A stretch of 64,000 nucleotides of DNA, taken from Trochalopteron elliotii. Taxonomy: Eukaryota > Chordata > Aves > Passeriformes > Leiothrichidae. The notes under the pieces were generated by a model. The model ran no database searches and was not told the origin of the DNA. It worked only from the letters and a program-made list of their open reading frames with translations. Shown here in pieces: positions 1-12,300 of this stretch; position 1 is the first letter of the stretch; each line of letters starts with the position of its first letter. A program made the position numbers and the translations under genes. Location of the stretch: contig JANPWX010000061.1 of NCBI GenBank assembly GCA_024734555.1, positions 774,653 to 838,652 on the forward strand. The letters run 5' to 3'.

Positions 1-192
1 ACACACAAAACCAAAGCAGCCAGTATCTCTTAACATTGAGAAGCCACTGAAGAAAAAACACACTTCTGCTTGTGATTTATTCAGTGCAGCCTTTTAGTTG
101 TAGTTTTTATTGGGGTAGTTATGATTTAATCATGCAGAGTAAAATTACCATTTAAAATGATTCTTTCCTTTTAAATCAGGACCTCTTTTTAC
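1..192 (-). other. Intron 10 of MYO1B (start only)
   Basis: This sequence lies downstream of coding exon 10 in transcript order. The donor gtaaaa occupies 192 down to 187. The remainder is AT-rich intron without a recognisable exon; the expected AYYARDALAK continuation is not present. Confidence 0.9.
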
Positions 193-311
193 CTGAGCCA
201 CATTTAGTGTTGTTGAAACTTTCTCTTGTTTGGCCTCAACCGTCCTGAAGCTGAAAGCTCTCTCCAACACAGACTGGTCTATGCCTGTCAACTCACAGAT
301 CTCCTTGAGTT
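193..311 (-). CDS. MYO1B: MYO1B coding exon 10, last in the window (residues 305-344)
   Basis: This 119-nt exon has acceptor cttgctag and donor gtaaaa. It finishes codon 305 and encodes [20 protein letters not shown], then [19 protein letters not shown], ending on a codon boundary. By alignment with remembered myosin sequences, glutamate 334 (in KQEKV) falls at the TEDS-rule position of the cardiomyopathy loop. A constitutive acidic residue would mean the motor does not need heavy-chain phosphorylation there; this is an inference, since the DALAK landmark used to count the position lies in the next exon, outside the window. No further exon is visible in 1-192. Confidence 0.96.
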
Positions 312-3300
312 CTAGCAAGAAAAAGCAAATACAATGTGTAAATACAATGAAGCCTTCCTCATTATTGCTTTTTCTTCCCCAAAGAAGTGTGGTATTTTCC
401 CAAAACGCTCCTCAACAGAAGTGCTCCCCATTCACACTCTCTCCCCACCACCCTCCTGCCAAGCAAAGTTTTTAAAAATATGCACAGTGCAAGGAAACAG
501 ACCTACTGGTTTTGACAGCACTTCCTATCCACTTATTTTTGAGAAGAAACTTTCCCTCCATTTATAGCAGACTACTTTTCATAATGAAAAACTTTCAGAC
601 GAAAATGAACTTTCAAAATACATCAGCTGCAGAAATATCACCAAATGAATCTGACACTAAAGGCTGAGATACTGCAAAAGAACAAAAATCCTCCACTGCA
701 GAAAAACAAGCAGCAACATAAAGGCACAGAACCATTTAACATTTTAGGACAAAGTGCTAATAAAGTGGGGGAAAAAAAAAAGAAAATAATAATTTCTGGA
801 ATTTCAAACAGAACTATTGAAATTGCACAGAATACAGCCCATGGTTGCCTGAGGGTGAGCTCTGGAAACAATCTAATTTAATTCATATATAAGGATATTG
901 TATGTCTGCAGAAACAACAAAATTAATAATGACTTCTGACAAATTATTGGCTTTCCTCCCATCACTAATCTCATCTTACCATTTTTATCTTTGATTTTAC
1001 TTTCATCTAGGCCATTTGCACGAGATTCAGGCTTAAATTCGATATTTCCCAATTTCAGAACGGCTGCCACTACTTCAAAAACGGACTGTGTTTCATGATC
1101 CATAAACCCAACGATCTGCATTGCATTCTGGAAAGGGGACAGATGAAATTATGAGATAAAAACATCTACATTTAAACAGTTCATACTTGAAAAATTCACC
1201 ATTTATCTGCATTAATTAAAAATGGTTAATGAACACTTCTGCTACTAGAACTACATGGTATAATTCCTATGCTAAGATAGGTAAGTTTTTTAATACACAG
1301 GAGGTGTGAAAATGGAGCTGGCATTCAGTCCAGTCCACTTCTAGGGCTCATTCAGTATTTGGGTTTCTGAAACGCTGTACTTTTTTTAGCCACTTAATTT
1401 AGTTTGTAACCCAACCCAATTTTTCCCAGACAAATGAACAGGTACTCTTCTCAGACCAGTCACTTTTAGAATCCATATCTGCATACACTGGGTAACAAGG
1501 TCCTGTATTCATCTTGTCTCTGAGTACAACCAAGCAAAAACAGGACAGCAAATCCTCTTGAGGATCATCCCAGTTCCCTTTTTCTTTCGACTTGGTCAGT
1601 ATCACCTGGTCCCTGAGGCTCAGTCACTGCTGTCCTAAGCCACTACAAAATATAATTTTTCTCAGGATCTGACCAAGGCATCTGGGCTTTTTTTCCCCCC
1701 CTTCTTTTGTTTTCTTTTTGTTTGTTTGTTTCTTTTTGGTTTGGGAGAGTTTTGTTTGGGTTGTTTTTGGGGTGTTTTTTTTAATTCTTCTTTTTTAGTC
1801 CTTTTTGCATTCCTGTAAGAATATTCCAGAAACTTGACCCTGTTTCCTAGTTGTGTTCGTGTTTCCCTGCACAAACACCCTCTATCCCAGCATGAAAAGT
1901 GCCAGTACTCAGGACAGGTGGCCCTGCATGAACAGACAGACCAAGGGCCATAAGAACCCTGCACTGGTGTTGAGTGCACAGCCAGCCCCTGCTCCTTCTT
2001 ACCCTGACTGTTCTGAAGTTTGAAGCATCATCCACTCCATTCACTCTGGCAGAATCCAGGCCCAGGTAATTGTATCTGCTGAAGTCCCTCTCCAGCTTGA
2101 GTTTGCCTAATAAATCAAATAAAAATATCATTAGTAATAGCATTCTTGTTAGTAGCAATTTTATCCCAGAATCAGCATTGTCAGGAATAGCTTGTTATTA
2201 CTGGATTTTCTTCAAGGATCTTTTAATTATTAGCCTTCTGAATAAGAACGGGTTTTAAAATTTGTTTATAATACATTGCTAAGCCAATTCTGGCTCAGGT
2301 ATCTGGATAATATCAAAGCATATATGGACTTCAGGTATTACCAATGATACTACCACAAATAATTTGAAAAATGAATCAATATCGCATTTCCCACAAAAGA
2401 TGATGTGCATGGAATAGCACATTAAATATAGAGAAAACATATATCTGAACATGGCACAAGGGCAACACTTACAGAGAAACTCTTCTGATGCACCAGACAG
2501 GATTTGATAGAAAATGTGGAAGTTTCTTTCACCCCTTGGCTGCTTAACAACACGAGACTTCTCTAGCAGATCTAAACAAACAAAAACAATCTCACAGGTC
2601 AGGGACAGACTGCTGGAGCAAAACCCTTTAAAATTAATACAACACTCCATCATTCTCTACTTCATTGCTTTATATCACCATCAGCAAACCAGAAGATGGT
2701 CAGTAGAACCTTATCATAGTACATCATGTATCTCAAATATTCCTATGAGCTGGGGCAAGCCCAGTGCTCTGGTAAAGGCTGCAGTCTATGAGTTACAAAG
2801 AGAATTCAGGTCAGGGAGGCAATGTGCTCAAAAGATGTTAACTGATTCACAGTACCACCACAGAATTAAGATTTGGTGAGGATGACTCTGTGGGTGAAAG
2901 TTTGAAGAGAGGCAAAATGTTACCAGGCTAAGTGCACGAAAGATGGGTAAATGAAAAGGAGAGGCTAAATAAAGAAAGCATTTAAACTGAATAATCTCGC
3001 AGCACTTTGTGATCCTCAGGTGTATCACACTATGAAATAATTCCCAGTGGGGCTGACAGAAGCTCCATCCTGATATACCTAAAGTGAAATGGAAAAGCAG
3101 CACTTTGAAAAGCATCACTGCACTGATGGAGTGGCTTGACAGGAAGACTGCTCTCAGTGACAGACACATTTTTAAGTCTTGCCCACGAGGGCAGGAAAGG
3201 CTTAATCATGCACTGCAACAGGCAGGAATCCAGGCAGGCAGCATAAGCAGACTGACTTGTAACACCTTGCAATCACTTCAGACTCAATATCACATTTACC

Positions 3301-6300
3301 ACAGAGGTGACAATTCAAAGGTTGCTCAGCCTGCACTGCACTGGAAGGCTGTGGCTCACGAGAATGTCTGGACAGGTATTAGTGTGACCTGCTGGTTTTG
3401 CACAAAACTCGTGTTTTCGGTTTTTTTTCCTCACTAGCACAACTACATTTTTCCAGGGAGCAAACATGTAATTCCCATGTGTTTCTCTTAAGCTGCATAT
3501 ATTCAGTGCCTCATTCTAAACACATAGCAAAGGAGTTCCCCCTGCAGCTACCATGACACACCCCCACATCTCTCTGTGACTGGGGGTTAAGCACTCTCTA
3601 AGCCTGTGCAAGCAGAAAACTCCCAAAGGGAACTGTCACTCTTCAGAATATCCACAAAGCGAGATGAGGCTTCATAAAGGTAAGACACAGGAAACATTGA
3701 GTTATTATATGGGGTTGTTTAACACTTCCCTTTGCTGGAATATCTGAGGTGTATTCTACCACACCTTTTCTCAGATTCCATTCCTGCTGAAACGAAGCTT
3801 GTTCGGTTTCAGCAGTCTGGGAAGTCAGAGGTGGCACTCAGGCCAGCGAGCTTTGTGCAGCAATCCCCTCACCCCAGTCCCACCACGGAGGAGCAAACTG
3901 GGAAGCCCTTGGCACAGCAGGGTTTAGTCAGAGGGGGTGGATCTGTCCCAGGGCTCCCTCCATGACCAGACAAGTGCAACAGATGTATTCCTATTTCTGC
4001 TGCTTACACCAGTGCCTGGTGCCCATGCTGCCCACTGTAATTACCTCCCTTCTCATGGAAGAGGAAACAAAGACCCTTCTGAAGGGTCTAAAGCAACTTC
4101 AGCCCACAAAATTACACAAGTCTTCGGAGCCCCTCCTCCACCTGAACTACAGTGAGTCAGGTTCAAAATTTGCTTTCTGCTCCAATAATTAGCCAGTGAC
4201 AACAATGACAAAATTCAGACAGCATTATTAATCTTCTGATTGGCTAATAGTAGGACAGGTTTCAAGTATTTACAGGCTGAGAGAGAGAGGCTGATCCACC
4301 ATCCAAGTGTTAATACTTGGACTGGGAAAGGCAAGGTGAGCAGCAGGCAGTTCAGAGCTGTGCTGGCTGCAAAGGTTCTCCAGGCAAGTGTTGGAACAGA
4401 TCGCAGCCAAATTTAATCTCAAAAAAATAAACAACTTCAGCTCCCACAGTGGCTACACACACTTCAGGAAATGGCTGTATTCTCAAAGGATATCGAAGCA
4501 ATGTGGTTTGGCTTATTTGGGTTTAAAAATATTCTTTCCTATAAATTTATTCAAAAGCTGTCATAAAAGCCCAGCTACACATCCTGGCAAAATATTGTAT
4601 GTAAGCCTTCTAATTACATGCACGTCTTCAGCAGATGTAAGAAATATGTTCCTGAATGTATGTAGAATTAGTTATGTTTAGGAGGATAATTTTTTTTCAG
4701 CAGTTTATCTTATTTATATATATTTTAGAAGCAACAAAGTTAACCAATTCACAATCAGTTTTCAAAAGGCCTAACATTCCATATTCTGTCAGCCTTCATA
4801 ATTGAGGAAAAAAGCAGTCACTGTCAGAAAATCAGATATTTTCCTTAACAAAGCAGCTGCTGCCAATTCTTTTTCAAATATGTGTTCATTGGGTTTTTTT
4901 TTCCTTTTCTTTCTGTTCACAAGCAGACTGAAGTCAGACTTGTAGGACAGATCCAGACCATCTGCCCACTTCTTCAGAAAACTTCTTCCCTCTGTTTGCC
5001 CTAATTAGCATTTTAATAAATCGACCACATATCTTTTTCTTAATGCAGCCACTGCACTGGCAGTAACTTTTGTGTGAACTGCCACCAGACTGCCAGCTCT
5101 GTGGATCAAACACTCCAAAGAGGAAAGACAAAGCTGCACCTCAGATTGCTGCACACGGTGAATCTGTTGACAGTGGAATGTGTGGACAGATGGTGCTCAT
5201 CTATGTGAAGAGCCACAGAACCACAAACCCCCCCAAACTCTCTCTTCATTACATTTTGTTACATGGTCTATGTGAATTATGTAGAGGGGCTATACAGAAG
5301 GAGAGCACATACAGAACTACATATGGTGTGTTTATGGGTTAGGTAATATTTCTGTATTATCTAACAGTGCTTCTGCTTCAACAGGAACATTTAACTTGTT
5401 GCCTGCACCAAAGCAACAGGAAAAATTAAATTGCCTTGGAAAAGTTCAGCCTTGCAAATATTTCTGGCTGAATACCCATCAATTCAGATGACTCAAAATC
5501 CAGCTACCAGGTCTCAGGTTCTGAAGATTTTTTGTTATTCCTAGATATCACTGTTTAAATGCAAGAGATCTGTGTAAGTACCCTGCTAAACAATTCAATT
5601 TAACATAAAAGAAAAAACCCAAGAAGATTCTGAACACTTCTGCAAGCTCTAATGCACTTTACACAATTTTTTTTTGGTTACTTGACCCATGAACTCAAGT
5701 GATGCAGAAAAATTTAGGATATTTGTATTTCTCTAAATATACTAGAAATCAAATCAACATTCAAGAAAGGAGTAAGTAAACAGTAAAACCAAAAAATGAC
5801 ACTACCTTGGCACATTCTAAATCATCCAGGAGAGGTTTATCTTAGTCATAGTCTCTTCAACTGGCCATGACCAAGGTGCCTTTTAGCTGCTCAGCCGAAG
5901 TTACAGAACATGTTCTGGTCACAGCAACTTATTTCTACAGCCACATTACGTTTTCTCTTTTCCTACCTTGATTATCTACAGCTGTTATCAATAAAAGTCA
6001 CTGATTTAAAAGTTTCTCATGAACTTTTGCCTATTATTCCCACCAAGTTCATAGTAATGTTCTCTTGGATAAACTGATCCATAATTGTGTCAGTGAAAAA
6101 CTACCAAATGGGCAGCATGTGCATTGACAATAGCAGCATAATTTTAAGTGTTAAATCCTCGTTGCTCAAGTGATGAATGATGTTTAAAAATGAGCTCAGC
6201 AAAATGTTTAATATAGCTTGTTTTCTCAAACTCTTCCTAGTTTATGCAAAACCATTGCCTAAATGGTGGCAAATGTGCTAAGAGGAACATCAAGGGAGAT

Positions 6301-9300
6301 GCTGCAACAAGTGAAGATTGGAAACAAAAACAAAAAGGAAATCAACAAGAATGGGTATCTCTTCCCATAATGCCTAATTATCCAGTTTGTACAATATTTC
6401 CTTAAGCAAAGGAGCTTTCCAACAGCAACCACATAACTCAGGCTCTAGATTTCTCAGTAAGTGGTAATTACTTCTGACTTTTAAAATGAATAAACAAGTT
6501 GTAAAAAAGAATAAGTTGCAAAATTATCACTTCACTAGCTTTAAAAAAAGTTGTTGCCTTAGATAAACATCATAGATTTCTTTCATGCTGTTGTTGGAAA
6601 ATATGGCAAAACAGGGCCCTTTCTTAATCTCCTGTTATTTGGGCTCTAAAGACATTTTGCTGGTTAAAAATGCCTTTTCGAGATCAGGTACTGCATATCC
6701 TTTACTTCCCAACCTGCATCAATGTTGTTTCCTAGTTAATCATTAAATCACTGAAGGGCTTAGGCAGATTAGGAAAGAGCACCTAATGCTAAAATCCAGG
6801 TATTTTTCAGCAGGAAATTTCAGGTGAAACTTGAAAATTTAACACATACAAAAATCCTGGGAACGATATTGGGACATCCATGCTTTTCAGAAGGTCTAAA
6901 CTATTAAAAGTGTGAAAATTTTTGAGCGTGAAACATTTTGTACTATGCAAAACCCCTTCAGCCATCAAATTTAGTGTACACAAAACCAGTCACAAAACTA
7001 ACGAACCAAGTGTGCACACAAACACTGCCTTAAGTACAAAACAGATGCAGCATCTGTGAACAAAGAGTCATATTTTAGAGCTGAAAAAAGCTATTGCAAT
7101 TAGCACCTATTACTTCAAAACCAAACATAGCTTTTTTAATTTAAGATATATATATTAGTCTGTAATTGCAGGTGGAAAAGAAACTACCATTCTCCTCTCA
7201 TCCTCACTAACAAAGTAGTTACAATAAATGGAAAACTAAGAATAGTATTGACTTTTCCTGTAATTTATTTCCACAATATTACACCCAGTTGAAAGCAACA
7301 CTCCAACACTGCCTTTACTGATAAGTGCTCTGGAAAAAAAGCCCTCCGAGTGCGTAAGTGCTGACAAGATTGTCCACTGATTGTAAATGCCCCACAGGAG
7401 GGCACAAAGAGCTGACACACCTCAGCCTCGATTCAAAGAGAGAAAATGTAAATGCCATTTACCTTTTTACCTGCTCCTTTAAAGCAGCAGCACACCTTTA
7501 AGTAGGGACTGATGTTTGCTACTAAACAGGGATGGGATGCCTACAGTCCCTGGTGGCTACACAACAAGGGTCTCATGTTTAGCAATGCTTACAAGAGCAA
7601 TCTGGATTTCTTAACCCCATGCACATGAAACATGCCACATGTGAATGGACGGACTGGCTGGCAGCTGGCACCAGGACTGGGCACCCTACATGGGCTCCAA
7701 CATCTCCCACCCATCAGGAAAACAAGCTGGAATCTTCACAGAAAGCTAACAAAAAGGCAGGAGAAACAACTTGGGCTTACAGCACACCTCAGGCAGCCTT
7801 CTTCACCCTCCTACTTGCCCCCACACCTGCTGGTGGTGGATCAAACAAATGCAACACATCCTGCCTTGAACTCCAAGGGGACAAAAAAATCCTGACTGAA
7901 GAAAAATACTTTAAGTTTGCATAAATCACAATCATTTCAAATTCTCCATTTTCATAACTGTTCATGATGATGTAACAGTATATCAATTTCCTTGGAAACC
8001 AGCAGAGTTGGAAGATCTGAGCTGCCATACATGAAATGAGACTGCAGATTTTACACTGTTCAAACACAACATTATCTTCACTTTGGGTACATACCAGTTC
8101 TGAATTTATAGATGCCACAAATCTCTTCCATAATAATGAAATTTGTATTCTGATTTTACTTAAAAGATTTACCCTTCTGTTTATGGCACATTAAATGTTT
8201 CAGATCTGTCAGCTGGACATTCCCACTGGCTGCAGACTGGACAGGGGAGACAAGCAGTGTGCACTGTCATGATAATTTCACCTTCTAACTCCATCCTGTG
8301 CCAGGTTCACTCCTAGGTTAACCCCTCTCATTAAGAAGCAAGAGCTCATGAAGGGCACCAGGAGAATGGCCCGAGGGAAGGTGACAGCACCATCAGCCAC
8401 TCCTTGAAGGGTCACCACAGGCAGAGTGACCAGCCTTCCACAGAGCTTCACAGCATTCCACAGCAGGGAAGAACAGGCCACTCCAAAAGAGACATTTCAG
8501 CCTAATGGGTCCCTGCTTATCCACACCAGCCTGATAAAATTAGTAGCTTATCTTGGTTACCATTCTTGCCACCAAAATAACCTAGATGTTCGCCATGTCT
8601 GCTCTCAGCCACTCACAGTATAAAACACATTCTGGTGGCATAGGCTGTGGCACAAAAAGCCCACTACCTTAACTGATGTTTGGAAATCAAGCTGCTCAGA
8701 AACAACTCTTAAAGTTTAGCTAAAGCATTATGATGCCATCTTCCAACAGACAGTCAGAAATCAAAGAATATTTATGAATATTTTCATAATCATACTTTCC
8801 CTTTTAAGGATAGGAAATTTCACTGCTACTTGACTTCATGTTTGATGAATTATGAAAACAAATCCTGATTTTGACTTAAACCAGAGTAAATTCTGAGTTA
8901 TGTAAAAGAATTTAGGCCCCCAATATCTTCAGAATGATGATGCCCCATAGAAAAAGAAATGTTTGTGTTGCAGTGCAATGCTGTAGATGTGTAGAAAAGA
9001 TCTAAGGCAGCACAACCAGCTTGCTTTGAAAATGCAGAGAATTTAAAATCTCTTTTAAAAAGAGATGGATGGACTACCAAATTTTGCAAACGTTTAATCT
9101 AAGATGAGATATATTAACATGCTGCTACAGGAACCCAGTATTAGCCTGTGACATACCCTGCCAAGGATGAGGCATTTCATAGTTCAACAAGTAACATCTT
9201 TTCCACAACAGGGCGTACACATCAGGTCTTTATTCTTAAATTGAAATTAATCTCCTTGCTATTAGATATTCATTACATGTGACAAGACAGAAAGAATGCC

Positions 9301-12300
9301 TAAAATAGGCATATTTTAGATCCAAAAATACATCTGCCCTTTGATACATATGTCATCACATCACTACAATTACATGTAATGTTATAATTACACCATGCAA
9401 AGATTGATGGCGAAGATAAACTACAGAGCAGCTATTTGGATTGCCTTTTGACATGACACAATATTTTAATTACGTGACTCAGTGCAGTACTTTCAAAGAC
9501 AGACTGTTAAATGTCCACCCGTACAAAGGAGGGTTCATTTTTACATATCTATTTTGAATGTGAAATAAAAAGAAACAAACAACAGTCCTTTAGAACCTTT
9601 TTGTTCACATTTAATTATTATGAATATATTATGTTTGGCCTCTAATTTTGTTGACTGGCAAATGTCAAAGCTAATAGATAGCCATGAACACTTATATAGG
9701 GACTAATTTGAGTTTCAAGAGCTACTCTGTCACAAAAATCAGGTTCTTTGGGCACAGTTCCAAAAGGTGACCTGGTCCAGTAAAAAACATCTGCCCTCTG
9801 AAAAAAGCCAAAACCTACATTTATGTGAAAAATTCCTCACAGTGTTTTTAAAATGTTTATGTTATATATGGAGAGTACAGTTCACCTTGGGTGAGTCTCA
9901 TTATTTCACAACCAGCAAAATGCCAATGGTGTCAAAAGTCACATCTTTAGAAGCAGCAATGAATTTGGCCGAGTGGCAAGAGAGGTCAAGGCTAGGTCAG
10001 TGACACCTAGTATAGTCACTCACTGCCCTCTTCTTCCCCTTTTAAAAATAAGAAAACCAAACAAATATGGCTTTATATAGCACTGAGGAGGAATTTATTT
10101 TAAAAGCTGCACTTAAACCCTCAAAAGAAAAGCAAGTAAAAGCATTCTGGGCTGCCATTCAGTTCCCAGCATTTTTCTTCCCAACAGAGAGCTGCTCAGA
10201 ATTTCTGAATTGCTACAGGTGTCATAAAACAAGCTCCAAGGTCAACTTTGCCTCCCTAAACTTAACAGCTGTTCATCCTCTCTCATTATAAACCTTTTCC
10301 TACATTTTGAGGTGTATAAATTTGTACACATGGCTTTGGTTCCAAGTAAACATACTCATCTCATGGTGATCTCCAGCACACTCTGTATCACCCTTGCAAA
10401 CTACAGGACAGCACCTGCCACAAATACATGACCCATCAAACCTAGTAACACAACAGATTCCAGGGATTCAAAAATAAAAAAGACCCTCAGATAGCCTTTT
10501 GCATCTGCCACCAGCTCCAGAGACAATATACAGACTCACACACATCACTCTGTACCTTTGAAACAACACAGTAAATTCAATATTCATGCTTACTTCTTCA
10601 AGTCTGTTTTTGCTTACTCTCAGGTGTATTATTCAGCACCACAACAGCAATAAAATTAAAAAGCAGAATTTATCACATGATGGAGAGACATTCTATTAGA
10701 TTAACACAGCTGATCTTTTCAACAATTTAACCATCTTCCTTTCTACACAAAACACTTTAATCTGTGAATATACCAATAATTGATATCAAAAGTAATACTC
10801 ACAGTTGCTTATTACTCCCCCAAGTGGGTCACCCTTGAAATCAAACTCAATATCCATGTATTTTCCCTGTGAAAGCAACAGATTTTAAGATTATCATTTC
10901 TGTTTAAGAAAAACTGCCCAAGACATTAAGGTAGTTGGTTGAAAGGTTAGAAGAGTGATCTGGCAATCTCCTGCCAGATCTTTGAAAAACAGAAAATTAT
11001 TCAAATCTTCTAAGACATTATCACAGCCAGGGATTTTTAGGGATTAAGCGGGTCTGTAAGCAGTAACTTGCCCAGTTTCTCAGGTTCTATGAAGAAAACG
11101 CACATTATACAAACTTCCATCAGAGTGCCAAGAGCATCAAACAATCCCTGTAGCAATTTAGGTATCGCCATGCTCATTTACTGAAGGATACAGGGAGGAA
11201 TTATTCTCTCCTCACTGGGAGCTGTGGGAGCTGAAGGAGAGCCACTCCGTCTGGCCCGGAGCAGCGGCTGGCAGCGAGCGCGGCTCATAATCGCGGGACG
11301 TCTGTCCCTGAGCGTGTGCCTGCCTTGTAAAAGTGATGGATTTTTCCCACTGAACTCTTTCCCTTGTAACTCAGGAGACCAGAGGCAACAATTAACGGGC
11401 TGTCACCGCACAAGCCATTTCAGCCCCAGCAGCGCTGGCGCAGCGAGCTTCCTTGACTCCTGCTTGACTTTTCCACATCGCACAAGATCACTCCGGTCTT
11501 TGGATCGTTTTAATTTATTTGACAAGTGCTTAATGCAGTAACAGCTACATTTAACAGTGACAAAGCAGACAGGCTGTGCAGAAAAGGCAAAAGCAGAGCT
11601 GCTTGCGTTGGCAAGGGAGTTAAGAAAGATAAAAGCTGCTGGTAGTAATTCAGCCAAATTCCACCCTCTGGCGCGTACTGAACAGAGAACACTGCTCACT
11701 GTCAGGAGGGTGAGGCACTGCAACAGGCTGCCCAGAGAAGCAGGGCAGGTTCAGGGACAGCTTGGACAGGGCTCTGAGCATCCTGGTCCAGTGGAAGGTG
11801 TCCCTGCCCATGGCAGGGGATTGGAATGGGATGGTCTTTAAGGTCCCTTCCCACCCAAATCTAAGATTCTAAGACAAAACCAGTACATTGAAAAGCCTTG
11901 TGTTTATGCTTCCTTATTCAGCACATTTAGGAAGAGATTGGCTTTTGTTTATTTTTCTGTTTTACTTTTTATTACAGAACATAAAAAACCAAGCACTTTA
12001 CACTGACTCACTCAAAGATACTTTCTAATTTACTGGGTATTTTGTCAAGATTGGCTTGACTCCACTTAAACTCTATTTTCCTTCCTCTACTGTCTTGTTC
12101 AAGGTTAATTCTAAGCTGATTCGAATTTCAGAGATAAAAAAATTAAATCAGGTAATCAAATTTTCATTTCCCAAGAACTGGGATAACTGTGTGTTTCCAA
12201 AACTATTTTTAGCTCAGTGTTTATAAGCAAGGACTTGAAAGGCAAAACAGTTGTTAGTTCCACTTTGTCCTGGGAGGACTTCTGGAGTTCATTATTTCTG

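Noticed and set aside
9048..9066. Odd-centred palindrome atctctttt-a-aaaagagat.
   Set aside because: 9-bp AT-rich arms around a single base are expected by chance in this composition.
11224..11541. A 105-codon open frame starting in the CpG-rich block.
   Set aside because: High G+C lowers stop-codon frequency. The product has no recognisable domain and no start or splice context supports it.
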